DNA from: a virus
Reading direction: 5' to 3' (one strand)
IMG/VR virus record: IMGVR_UViG_3300036717_000070
Span: 1 to 49,364 of that record
Length of the DNA: 49,364 nt
Below, in pieces: positions 1 to 6,290 of this stretch. Numbering within the stretch: position 1 is the stretch's first letter; the number at the start of each line of letters is the position of its first letter. A program made the translations under genes and the position numbers. The notes under the pieces are model-generated. The model worked only from the letters and a program-made list of their open reading frames with translations. It had not been told where the DNA came from and made no database searches.

Positions 1-566
1 CGTTGCCGGCTTACGCCGAGCCCAGGTCCGAGATGCGGCCGTTGCCGGCTTACGCCGCGCCCAGCATCTTTAGTTTTGACGACCTGCCCATCGACAATTT
101 TCCACGGGCCATCGCCTGTACACCATTTCCCGCCGATCCAAGAGCACAGCCCCCACACCCACCAGCCAGCAACCTTTGCATCGTAGAAATCCGGGTCGGC
201 TTCCAGTTTCCCGATGCGATCCAGCCCGGTATTGACGATCCAGAGATGCCGCGCGATCAAATCCGTCTCGTTGACAGGCTGATCGCACCACCTCGCCACC
301 TCGTCTGGCGCCGCCGCCAAGGCACGCCAGAAATTGCAGATGTATGCGTCTTTGTCGTTGACGATTTCTCTCCCGAAGTTGTCTCCCGGCCTACCCAGCA
401 GCACCGCCAGCGATCCGGCAAATGGCTCGATGTAAGTGTCAACGTCGCCTAGGGCGTTCCACACCACGTCGGCAACACGGCTTTTGCCGCCGAAATAGGG
501 AAACGGCGCCTTGAGCGTCCCGCCGCAAACGTCTTCGTCTTCGTCAATAATCATTGGTGCAGCCAT
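1..566 (-). CDS. DNA adenine methylase, Dam/D12 class (partial, runs off left edge)
   Basis: An open frame starts at the ATG at 564-566 and continues to the left edge without a stop, giving about 188 residues of the N-terminal half. It begins with acidic residues, then FPYFGGKSRVA (motif X, the AdoMet-binding FxGGK of D12-class N6-adenine methylases) and YIEPFAGSLAVLL (motif I). A Trp/Cys-rich stretch (WWVWGLCSWIGGKWC) and a repeated GVSRQ motif follow. The DPPY catalytic motif would lie beyond the window. The role is N6-methylation of adenine in DNA, in phages usually to evade restriction. The gene lies downstream of the RecU-like gene, separated from it by the inserted IS. No strong ribosome binding site is visible. 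The family assignment is firm; the target sequence cannot be told. Confidence 0.85.
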   Translation of the reverse strand, partial: MAAPMIIDEDEDVCGGTLKAPFPYFGGKSRVADVVWNALGDVDTYIEPFAGSLAVLLGRPGDNFGREIVNDKDAYICNFWRALAAAPDEVARWCDQPVNETDLIARHLWIVNTGLDRIGKLEADPDFYDAKVAGWWVWGLCSWIGGKWCTGDGPWKIVDGQVVKTKDAGRGVSRQRPHLGPGLGVSRQ

Positions 567-599
567 GAACTCATCTCAGCCGTGACAGCGGATTTCCTG

Positions 600-1840
600 C
601 GGCTGGATAGCCCCGCCCTTTAGGGCGGCTTGCTTTTCTTCTATTCTTGAACTATGCTATCTTCGTGAAGCTTACAGTTCAAGTCCAATTGCAGGCGAAT
701 CCCGATCAACGTCGGGGGCTTCTCGCCACGATGCATGCGGCCAACGCTGCTTGCGACCGGCTATCCACTCGTGCATGGGACGCCAGCGTGTTCGGGCAAT
801 TCGCCATTCACAAACTGGCCTATCACGCCTGCCGGAAGGAATTTCCGGCTCTGTCGTCTCAGGTTGTCGTACGCTGTATCTCCAAAGTTGCCGACGCCTA
901 TAAACTCGACCGGGAACGCCAACGAACATTCCGGCCCAACGGAGCCATCAGTTACGATGCCCGGATTCTTTCGTGGAAAATCGATGCCTCTGCCGTGAGC
1001 ATTTGGACCGTCGATGGACGTCAGTCGATCCCGTTTGTCTGTGGCGAGAAGCAGCGGGAACTTCTCAAGTTTGATCGTGGTGAAGCGGACCTTGTTCACC
1101 GCGATGGCCGATTCTATTTGCTCGTGTGCGTCGATCTTCCCGACGTTGAAGAGAAGGCCATTGACGGCTTTATCGGCATCGACCTTGGCATCGCACATCT
1201 CGCTACCGACTCGGATGGGATGCACTACGGCAACCCGAAGATTGACGAGGCTCGTACGCGCCGGGCCTCGCATCGTCGTCGGCTTGGAAAAGCCATCGGG
1301 GCGAGGCAGAGAAAGAAGAAACGAGTCCAGTCGATTCACCGGGCCATCGCCCGTCATCGCGGGCGGGAACGTCTGTTTAGGACCGACGTGAATCATGTTG
1401 TCAGCAAGCAGATCGTCGCAAAAGCTCAATGCACTGGCCGTGGGATTGCAGTCGAGGAACTGACTGGAATCAGAACCCGGACAGAAAAAAGGCTTAAGAG
1501 AACGCAACGATCTCGACACGGCAGTTGGGCATTCTCGCAACTCAGGCTGTTCTTGACTTACAAGGCTGCCTTGGCCGGTGTGACGTTGACTGCTGTCGAT
1601 CCGAGAAATACCAGCCGAACATGTGCCGAATGCGGACATTGCGAAAAGCTCAATCGTCAAAGTCAAGACAAGTTCAAATGTCGGTCTTGCGGCCACACAG
1701 CCCAAGCCGACCACAATGCCGCCCGGAACATTGGGCGGAGGGCGTCTGTCAGCACGCCTATGGTCACGGAAAGACAGCAGCATCAGTTGCTCTCAAGTAC
1801 AGTGACAAGCCCCGGCCTTTAGGCCGAGGTCGTTGACTGG
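600..1840 (+). mobile_element. IS200/IS605-type element carrying only tnpB
   Basis: A single plus-strand tnpB gene is bracketed by two GC-rich hairpins typical of IS200/IS605 ends. The left hairpin has arms CCGCCC at 613-618 and GGGCGG at 623-628. The right one has arms CGGCCT at 1813-1818 and AGGCCG at 1821-1826 and overlaps the tnpB stop. There is no tnpA (Y1 transposase), so mobility would need one in trans. The element separates the RecU-like gene from the Dam gene and is the only plus-strand gene in this region. Exact ends cannot be fixed because this family makes no target duplication; the coordinates are approximate. Confidence 0.75.
665..1822 (+). CDS. tnpB: TnpB RNA-guided nuclease of an IS200/IS605-type element
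   Basis: This is a TnpB/OrfB family protein of about 385 residues, near the usual full length. Visible motifs are RuvC-I GFIGIDLGIAHLATD (Asp at about 173), RuvC-II GIAVEEL (Glu about 264), a four-cysteine zinc ribbon TCAECGH...FKCRSCGH (about 319-343) and RuvC-III QADHNAARNIG (Asp about 349). All three acidic catalytic residues and all four cysteines are present, so the nuclease looks intact. The family cuts DNA guided by an omega RNA made from the element's right end. I chose the GTG at 665 because the product then begins MKLTVQVQL, the common TnpB start; a TTG at 647 is also in frame. The 3' end overlaps the right-end hairpin, where the omega RNA scaffold would be. Confidence 0.9.
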   Translation: MKLTVQVQLQANPDQRRGLLATMHAANAACDRLSTRAWDASVFGQFAIHKLAYHACRKEFPALSSQVVVRCISKVADAYKLDRERQRTFRPNGAISYDARILSWKIDASAVSIWTVDGRQSIPFVCGEKQRELLKFDRGEADLVHRDGRFYLLVCVDLPDVEEKAIDGFIGIDLGIAHLATDSDGMHYGNPKIDEARTRRASHRRRLGKAIGARQRKKKRVQSIHRAIARHRGRERLFRTDVNHVVSKQIVAKAQCTGRGIAVEELTGIRTRTEKRLKRTQRSRHGSWAFSQLRLFLTYKAALAGVTLTAVDPRNTSRTCAECGHCEKLNRQSQDKFKCRSCGHTAQADHNAARNIGRRASVSTPMVTERQQHQLLSSTVTSPGL

Positions 1841-2298
1841 TTCTTTCGATATGCTTCCACGATTCTCCCCCACTCCACCGTATGGGTCGCCGGCCCGATG
1901 TCGATCATGTCCTCCCACGGAATCGACGGAGCCCGAGTCAAAAACCGCCTGGCCGAGCACCAATACAGCCGCCCCGTCGCCGTCGATTCGCACAGCAAAC
2001 CGCTGATGGCGCCGGCGTCGTGGTAGCGGATCAATTCCAGTCGCTGATGCTCGCGAAACTCCTTCTCGCCAGTCGGAAGCCGATGCGGGTTCTTTGATTG
2101 CTTGCCGTCGAAAACCAGCATTCGACCGCTGGGGATGTGGATTCCAAAAAAGTCGCACGGGCCGCAACAGGCGACGATGTGGCCACCGGGAAGCCGCTTT
2201 GCCGAGAACGGGATTTTCGTCAGCAAAACGCCGCCCTGGCTGGCAAGGATCAACGATTCGAGATTGCGGCCTTCGTGGCCGGTTCGCTGTTTCACCAT
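1819..2298 (-). CDS. RecU-like Holliday junction resolvase
   Basis: A 159-residue protein with the order of motifs of RecU-type nucleases: GHEGRNLESLI near the N-terminus, GPCDFFGIHI (about 46-55), MLVFDGKQSKN (about 59-69, the D/K catalytic core) and EHQRLELIRYHDAGAI (about 83-98, the helix of RecU with its HQ). It probably resolves branched DNA during phage recombination or packaging. The ATG at 2298 overlaps the stop of the preceding small gene (AAATGGTGA), so translation is likely coupled. The last codons and the TAA stop lie inside the right end of the IS insertion, so the natural C-terminus may have been slightly changed. The family call rests on motif order, not on a search. Confidence 0.72.
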   Translation of the reverse strand: MVKQRTGHEGRNLESLILASQGGVLLTKIPFSAKRLPGGHIVACCGPCDFFGIHIPSGRMLVFDGKQSKNPHRLPTGEKEFREHQRLELIRYHDAGAISGLLCESTATGRLYWCSARRFLTRAPSIPWEDMIDIGPATHTVEWGRIVEAYRKNQSTTSA

Positions 2299-2465
2299 TT
2301 CACCGTGTTAAGTAGTTCGCTCGTCGCCCGCGCCAGCGCCGCCCACGGGCAATCCATCGCGTGCATCCGAACGCAAACGCGATATACGCCGCCGGTGGGC
2401 GGCCGGTATACGGCGTAGGCTCGTCCCTGGCGTCGGTCGATCCAGACGGATGTATCGTTCATCAT
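2292..2465 (-). CDS. Small hypothetical protein, 57 residues
   Basis: The product begins MMNDTSVWIDRRQGRAYAVY and holds no motif I recognise; it has an aromatic/Arg-rich beta-like N-terminal half and a Cys-containing C-terminal half (VCVRMHAMDCPW). The start at 2465 is chosen because AGGGGTGA lies just upstream at good spacing and because the upstream gene ends at 2467. Its stop overlaps the start of the RecU-like gene. It belongs to the run of small accessory genes downstream of the regulator at 3.6 kb. Function unknown. Confidence 0.6.
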   Translation of the reverse strand: MMNDTSVWIDRRQGRAYAVYRPPTGGVYRVCVRMHAMDCPWAALARATSELLNTVKW

Positions 2466-2466
2466 T

Positions 2467-2757
2467 TCACCCCTGCCCGTCGTGGTCTTGGTCGACGAAA
2501 TCGTCCGGCAGTCCGGAGGCCGGTTTCCCCGCACAGTCGGCCTCGACCGCGGCAGGGGTAAGAGGGGCGGCGCAACAGTCATTGAAAGAGGTCATGTAAT
2601 AATCCGCAGCGCCTTCAGCCTCCGCCCTGCTTGCGTACGCCTCAGGACCGTCGAACGCGCACGATCCGTGGCGAATCCAACCGCCGAGCCGATCCGGCCC
2701 TCCGTCAGGTATCCAAATCCCCCACAACGCCGGAATCAGGTTCGGTTCACGCTTCAT
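2467..2757 (-). CDS. Small hypothetical protein, 96 residues
   Basis: The product starts MKREPNLIPALWGIWIPDGG and ends in an acidic tail (DDFVDQDHDG). The middle carries AYASRAEAEGAADYYMTSF, a helix-forming segment. The start at 2757 is supported by GGGAGACGAC immediately upstream; a longer in-frame start at 2856 would overlap the preceding gene. No family recognised. It sits in the small-gene run 2.3-3.5 kb, 1 base from the next gene, so cotranscription is likely. Confidence 0.6.
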   Translation of the reverse strand: MKREPNLIPALWGIWIPDGGPDRLGGWIRHGSCAFDGPEAYASRAEAEGAADYYMTSFNDCCAAPLTPAAVEADCAGKPASGLPDDFVDQDHDGQG

Positions 2758-2821
2758 GTCGTCTCCCAAAGAGTGTGTTTCGTACAAGCCGCCCCGGCGC
2801 CTTTCGACGCCGGAGAGGGGG

Positions 2822-3160
2822 TTACTTCGAGTTACTCCCCCTCCCGGCCGAAGCATCGCTCAGGAAGGCGTTTTCCGCGCTCGAATCCGCGAAGAACACC
2901 AGCACCAGCCCCACCGCCACCGCCACCGCCGCCGCCATCGTGCCGCAGACGATGGACGCGCCGTCGGGCACGTTGACGGCCCATTTGTGGTCAAACCACT
3001 CTTGGACCTCGTAGGGGCCGATGTCGATATACCATCCCTCGGAGTCTTTGGCGCCCAATGCGACAGCGCCGAGCGACAGGGCGATGGCAATCGCCTCGTC
3101 CGTCCAGGCGCCATCCGTCGTCGATGAAAGCGTTTCTATTTCCTGATCAGGGGTGAGCAT
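2822..3160 (-). CDS. Small membrane protein, 112 residues
   Basis: The product begins MLTPDQEIETLSSTTDG and has a soluble N-terminal two thirds with YIDIGPYEVQEWFDHKW, followed by one hydrophobic segment (about residues 80-100, including AAAVAVAVGLVLVFF) and a short polar tail. A single-span membrane protein is therefore likely. The start at 3160 is chosen for the GGAGACACGTC leader just upstream. It follows the 58-bp double-hairpin spacer and is the second gene of the cassette whose first gene is at 3262-3462. The region encoding the hydrophobic segment is made of GCC/ACC-rich codons. Function unknown. Confidence 0.6.
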   Translation of the reverse strand: MLTPDQEIETLSSTTDGAWTDEAIAIALSLGAVALGAKDSEGWYIDIGPYEVQEWFDHKWAVNVPDGASIVCGTMAAAVAVAVGLVLVFFADSSAENAFLSDASAGRGSNSK

Positions 3161-3200
3161 GACGTGTCTCCTGTTTGCGCCGGGCGAAATGTCCGGCAAA

Positions 3201-3258
3201 CCCCCGCCGGCCCGTTAAGGCCGACGGGAGGGAACCGCCCCGAAGGGCGGGTAAAGGG
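3201..3258 (-). repeat. 58-bp double-hairpin spacer, copy A
   Basis: Read on the minus strand, this spacer begins CCCTTTACCC and holds two strong hairpins. One is CCGCCC with a TTCG loop and GGGCGG, a stable cUUCGg tetraloop. The other has 10-pair arms CCCGTCGGCC and GGCCGGCGGG with one G-T pair. The same 58 bases occur on the plus strand at 26938-26995. In both places it begins at or near the stop codon of a cassette's first gene and precedes its second gene. There is no T-run after it, so it is not a simple terminator. It could process, stabilise or attenuate the transcript. Confidence 0.8.
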
Positions 3259-3261
3259 CTA

Positions 3262-3462
3262 TTACCGGCTCGTGGCCCGGTAGTCGGCTTCCATGGCCCG
3301 CTCGGCGCCTCGCACGTTGCGGCGGGCCTGATTGAGGTAGTCGTCGGTCTCGAAAAATTGTTCGAGCGTGATTTCGGGCATGCCGTTGCGTTCGGCGTAC
3401 TCGCGGGCCATGTTGATCACCCACTTGGGCATTGTCGGGTCGGTGTTGATTACTTTTGCCAT
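3262..3462 (-). CDS. Small hypothetical protein, first gene of cassette A
   Basis: The 66-residue product starts MAKVINTDPTMPKWVINMAR and is largely helical by eye (REYAERNGMPEITLEQFFE, YLNQARRNVRGAERAMEA), charged and soluble. A strong AAAGGAG site precedes the ATG at 3462. It is read from the promoter at 3532-3560 and followed by the double-hairpin spacer. The promoter, leader hairpin and ribosome site are shared with the gene at 26596, although the two proteins do not look related. No known family; a small regulator or host-takeover protein would fit. Confidence 0.65.
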   Translation of the reverse strand: MAKVINTDPTMPKWVINMAREYAERNGMPEITLEQFFETDDYLNQARRNVRGAERAMEADYRATSR

Positions 3463-3467
3463 GTCTT

Positions 3468-3597
3468 GCTCCTTTACCAGCAGCCTGCACCCGGCAGGCT
3501 CGGCTCAACCAGTCGTTTGATTGATGAGAGTACTATAGTCTGCCTATGGGACGATTGCAAGGGCAAAATCTAAATTTTCGCAAGAATCTTTTCGGCG
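3468..3597 (-). repeat. 130-bp promoter/leader module, copy A (inverted relative to copy B)
   Basis: On the minus strand this stretch carries the last codons of the RHH gene, a promoter, a small hairpin GCCTGC/GCAGGC and the AAAGGAGC ribosome site. Nearly the same sequence is on the plus strand at 26460-26591; the visible differences are GC versus TT in the promoter spacer and a 2-base insertion after the hairpin. The two copies are 23 kb apart in opposite orientation. Confidence 0.9.
3532..3560 (-). promoter_or_regulatory. Sigma-70-like promoter of cassette A
   Basis: The -35 box TTGCAA (3555-3560) and -10 box TATAGT (3532-3537) are separated by exactly 17 bases. The -10 box lies inside ACTATAGT, a perfect 8-base palindrome, and the spacer holds CATAG. 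The sequence CTATAGTA is also present across the -10 box of the promoter in front of the RHH gene, so both may be bound by the same repressor. Transcription would start near 3525 and give a leader containing the GCCTGC/GCAGGC hairpin. Confidence 0.7.
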
Positions 3598-3770
3598 GCC
3601 TTAACGCCATGCAGCGTCAGGAATTGCGTCATCGGTCGGGAGTCTATTTCGGCCGCGCGATGAATTTTCTCATATTGCGCGGGCGTCAGCCCAAGCAAAA
3701 TCGGTTTTTTGCCGCTGGACATGAGCCGCGAACCGCCGGACGATGATCGTTTGGTTTTTTGTGGCGCCAT
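3570..3770 (-). CDS. Ribbon-helix-helix-like small DNA-binding protein
   Basis: The 66-residue product has a basic Ser/Gly-rich head (KTKRSSSGGSR) and then KPILLGLTPAQYEKIHRAAE followed by DSRPMTQFLTLHGVKAAEKIL, matching the beta strand plus two helices of CopG/DUF1778-like regulators. It would bind DNA as a dimer. An ATG at 3776 is in frame, but the -10 box ends at 3777, so transcription should start near 3770, exactly at the second ATG; the message is probably leaderless and the start is taken there. There is no ribosome site. The repeated CTATAGTA sequence in its own promoter and in the cassette promoters suggests that it represses them and itself. An antitoxin role is possible, but no toxin partner is evident. 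Confidence 0.65.
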   Translation of the reverse strand: MAPQKTKRSSSGGSRLMSSGKKPILLGLTPAQYEKIHRAAEIDSRPMTQFLTLHGVKAAEKILAKI

Positions 3771-3776
3771 AGTCAT

Positions 3777-3804
3777 ACTATAGCCTATCGTTTCGGCGCG
3801 TCAA
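3777..3804 (-). promoter_or_regulatory. Promoter of the RHH gene with overlapping operator
   Basis: TTGACG (3799-3804) and TATAGT (3777-3782) are spaced by 16 bases. The sequence GGCTATAGTATGACTATGG spans the -10 box and the start codon and repeats the ACTAT motif, a plausible operator. The predicted start point coincides with the second ATG of the RHH gene. Confidence 0.65.
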
Positions 3805-3806
3805 CG

Positions 3807-3828
3807 AAAAAACCGCCCCGAAGGGCGG
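3807..3828 (-). terminator. Intrinsic terminator upstream of the RHH gene
   Basis: On the minus strand the arms CCGCCC and GGGCGG (3823-3828 and 3813-3818) close a TTCG loop and are followed by six T (3807-3812). It would end transcripts arriving from the right. Its 5' part (GTCAGTCTGCCGCCC) is duplicated at 5967-5981, just after the structural operon, so it was probably the original end of that operon before the methyltransferase cassette entered. Confidence 0.8.
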
Positions 3829-3857
3829 CAGACTGACCTTTGGAAAGGGTGTGATAT

Positions 3858-4439
3858 ATGACGGACTGGATACTACTGGACTCCGATGCGCTCAATGCAC
3901 CGAGCCACAAGAATGTTGGCGAAGTATCGGTGTCCACTCAACTATCGCCACACGACGTTCCGATAGCGATACGAGGAGGTGCCGTTGGAAATAAATGCGG
4001 CGATAAACTTTTTGTCATTGAATTTCGCTATCTTGACGACGAGCCATGGAGACTTGAATCCCGCACTGACGGGATACACGTTCGCGTGGGCAAACACAGT
4101 GGTCGCCTTTATGGAATTGAAATTGATCCATCCATCGTTCAGCCAGGACGTTTCGAATTTCGCCACGACGTAAAGAAGGCGGCCGACAGCGCAATTGATG
4201 AAGTCGCGGGAATTAGATCTCGCCGACGTGGCCGAGCGGCAATCAACAACTTCAGAGTCGCTAAAGCAGCGATCGCGTCTGTGAGTGAAAGTCTTTTCCA
4301 AAGCGCCGAGCCAGGCTTTCCGGCAACGCTTCCACCTGCACGTGCGCGTACTCCCGCAACCGCTGGCGGATCAACTCCGGCTGCCACGAATAGACAACCA
4401 CGGCGCGCGAGCTTTCCACCGCCGCCTTCAGCGTCCTAA
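3858..4439 (+). CDS. Hypothetical plus-strand protein convergent with the methyltransferase gene
   Basis: A ribosome site GGAAAGGG precedes the ATG at 3858. The first 130 or so residues look like a real globular protein (KLFVIEFRYLDDEPWRLESR, IHVRVGKHSGRLYGIEIDP), rich in beta strand. After about residue 150 the sequence becomes Pro/Ala/Arg-rich because it runs antisense through the last 179 bases of the mod gene. The natural C-terminus may therefore have been lost when the two genes were joined. It lies with mod between two copies of a 15-base direct repeat, so the two genes probably arrived together. Function unknown; a link to modification is only positional. Confidence 0.5.
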   Translation: MTDWILLDSDALNAPSHKNVGEVSVSTQLSPHDVPIAIRGGAVGNKCGDKLFVIEFRYLDDEPWRLESRTDGIHVRVGKHSGRLYGIEIDPSIVQPGRFEFRHDVKKAADSAIDEVAGIRSRRRGRAAINNFRVAKAAIASVSESLFQSAEPGFPATLPPARARTPATAGGSTPAATNRQPRRASFPPPPSAS

Positions 4440-5923
4440 CATCCTTCGCCTTGAAATGCGGCACGTAGACCAGCAGTTGTTCATCGTCGCCGGCTTGTAC
4501 GATCGCCTCATCGCGGTATTCAGTGACGCGCTCGACGTGGAGCAGTTGCAACGCCGTCCAGACTTGCCCATGATCGATGTCCATCAACTTCCCCGGCGCG
4601 ATTCGACGGCATCGGAGGTAGGCGAAATCGCCGCCGAGGCCCGGCGTGTCGCCGTACCCTTCAATCACCCGGCGCACGCGCGTCGCGCACACATCGCGGC
4701 AGAGATTTTTTCCCGGCTCGTCGACGGTCGCTTCGGTGCTCGACACCAAGATCACCCGACGGTTGCCGCCATCTTCCCTGTTCAGCTTGTGTACGGCGTG
4801 CGCAGTCGTGCCGCTGCCGGCGAAAAAGTCGAGAACTATAGAGTCTCGGTCCGTCGAAAGACGAAGCATGCGATCGATTAGCCGGACAGGTTTGGGCGTC
4901 GAGAAGACGTCTAGGCTCGCAGATTCGGGGAACAGGGATACGATCTCTTTTTTTGCATCCTGTGTGTGGCCTACTTCGTCATAATTCCAGAATGTTTGTG
5001 GAACGATTCCCTGCTTCACTTCCGACAGATAGATTTTTGGCGCCGGAACGTTGTTCTTTTTCTTACCCCACCAAATCCGGCCGTCCGCATCCAGCTCCCG
5101 AAATCGTTCCTCCGAGACCCGCCAGTACGACCCAGGCGGTGGCCCGGCGATGACGCGACCACTCGGACAAGTGATCGGGTATGTTCCCTTGGAGTAAAAA
5201 TTGCGAGCAGCGAGATTGTTCGGACGCCAAAGCCCACGCGCGTCATCGTCCGGATTTTTGTACGCCCGGTCTTGTTTTTCGGACCGTGGCACAAGATGCG
5301 GCCGCCATGAATCCGCATTTAAGGCGAAGACAAGTATGTAGTCCTGATCAACAGAGAAGTGCTTGGCGCTTCCCTTCGGGGCGTAGTTTCGGCGCCAAAT
5401 GATGTTGGCGATGAAATTCGTCTCGCCGAAGATGCGGTTCATCAGCAGCGCCAGGTGGTGAAGCTCGTTGTCGTCAATAGAAACAAAGATCACCCCGTCC
5501 TGCCGCAGCAAATCCTTTGCCAGCGTCAGCCGCTGGAACATGAATTCGCACCATTTGGAATGTCGCCAGAGGTCTTCCTTGTCGACGAAACGGTCGTTGT
5601 AGACGAAGTCTTTGTTGCCGGTGTTGTAGGGTGGGTCGATGTAGATGCACTTGACCCGCCCGGCGAGGGTCATGCGGAGATAGCGGAGGGCATCGAAATT
5701 ATCGCCTTCAATGATGAGATTCTTATACCCTTCCGACCCCCCCCCCGCACGACAAGCTTTTGATAAAATCGAGGGCGACGAAATCCTGGTTCAGGGCCTT
5801 GTCGCGGTCGATTTCGTTGGCTTCCCACACCAGCCCGAAGCGCGTGGCGTCGCGACGATCGCGCGACTCGATCAGGCGGATCAGGTCTTCCTTGCTGAGA
5901 TCGTCGTATTTCTTCGCTGCCAT
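4261..5923 (-). CDS. mod: Type III restriction-modification DNA methyltransferase (Mod), phase-variable, currently out of frame
   Basis: Two frames make one gene. The first (ATG at 5921-5923, MAAKKYDDLSKEDLIRLIE...) encodes the usual Mod head and stops at 5723. The second continues with GYKNLIIEGDNFDALRYL, IYIDPPYN (motif IV) and LDFFAGSGTTAHAV (motif I). They are joined across a run of ten G (5737-5746). With nine G the frames fuse into a 553-residue protein of normal length, with DPPY near residue 96 and FAGSG near 367; with ten, translation stops after 66 residues. The order DPPY before FxGxG marks a beta-class enzyme making N6-methyladenine. No res subunit is visible, so it is an orphan Mod. 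The only internal restart in the OFF frame (5673) lacks the motif IV upstream region. A homopolymer sequencing error is the main alternative. Confidence 0.88.
5737..5746 (-). repeat. G10 homopolymer tract in mod
   Basis: Ten consecutive C on the plus strand (G on the coding strand) lie between codons for SC and SEGYKN of Mod. The total length needed for an open frame is nine, or twelve, G. Tracts of this kind slip during replication and switch Mod genes on and off in several bacteria. Confidence 0.9.
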
Positions 5924-5966
5924 GGTAATCGATGTTGACCGTTTGACTGGGTGATCTTTTGGTACT

Positions 5967-5981
5967 GGGCGGCAGACTGAC
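5967..5981. repeat. 15-base direct repeat flanking the mod cassette (partner 3823-3837)
   Basis: GGGCGGCAGACTGAC occurs at 3823-3837 and again at 5967-5981. The left copy is the 5' arm of a complete terminator; the right copy has the 5' arm only. The 2.1 kb between them hold mod and the convergent plus-strand gene. Confidence 0.75.
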
Positions 5982-6002
5982 ACGACTGAATTTTACGTTG
6001 CC

Positions 6003-6290
6003 TCACTTCGGAGGCGGCGCGCAGCACGGCTCATCGTCGTCGGCGGGCGTCCAGCCAGGCGGGATTTCGCCCACCGGGAACTTGGCCGCCGGGCAACTTC
6101 GGCGGGCCACGTGCACGGCGAGGTCCTGGCCCGAGACACAGCAGAGCGCGTGCTGCTTCAAGTTCTTCCTCAGCGCTACCGCCTCTTCGGCCGGAGTGCT
6201 GGCAGGCGCCGGCGTCGGCAATGCCTTCCCGGCGTAGTCAGCCAGACATTTAGCGCAGATCGCCAAGAGGTTTGTGTCAATTTTCTTCAT
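6003..6290 (-). CDS. Hypothetical Cys-containing protein, last gene of the structural operon
   Basis: A 95-residue product beginning MKKIDTNLLAICAKCLADYAG, with CxxC early on and two Cys pairs later (ALCCVSGQD, EPCCAPPPK). The start at 6290 overlaps the stop of the preceding gene as TGATG, which argues against the longer in-frame start at 6539. The cysteines may bind metal. It is the last gene before the truncated terminator arm at 5967-5981. No family recognised. Confidence 0.6.
   Translation of the reverse strand: MKKIDTNLLAICAKCLADYAGKALPTPAPASTPAEEAVALRKNLKQHALCCVSGQDLAVHVARRSCPAAKFPVGEIPPGWTPADDDEPCCAPPPK

Noticed and set aside
761-1783. Long minus-strand frame of 340 residues opposite tnpB
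   Set aside because: Shadow of the well-supported TnpB, without ribosome site or protein-like composition.
4139-4387. Minus-strand frame of 82 residues at the end of mod
   Set aside because: Out of frame with Mod and overlapping both it and the convergent gene; no start signal.
5673-5676. Separate methyltransferase gene starting at the ATG at 5673
   Set aside because: This start would leave out the conserved Mod segment GYKNLIIEGDNFDALRYL and has no ribosome site; the frame belongs to a gene beginning at 5923.
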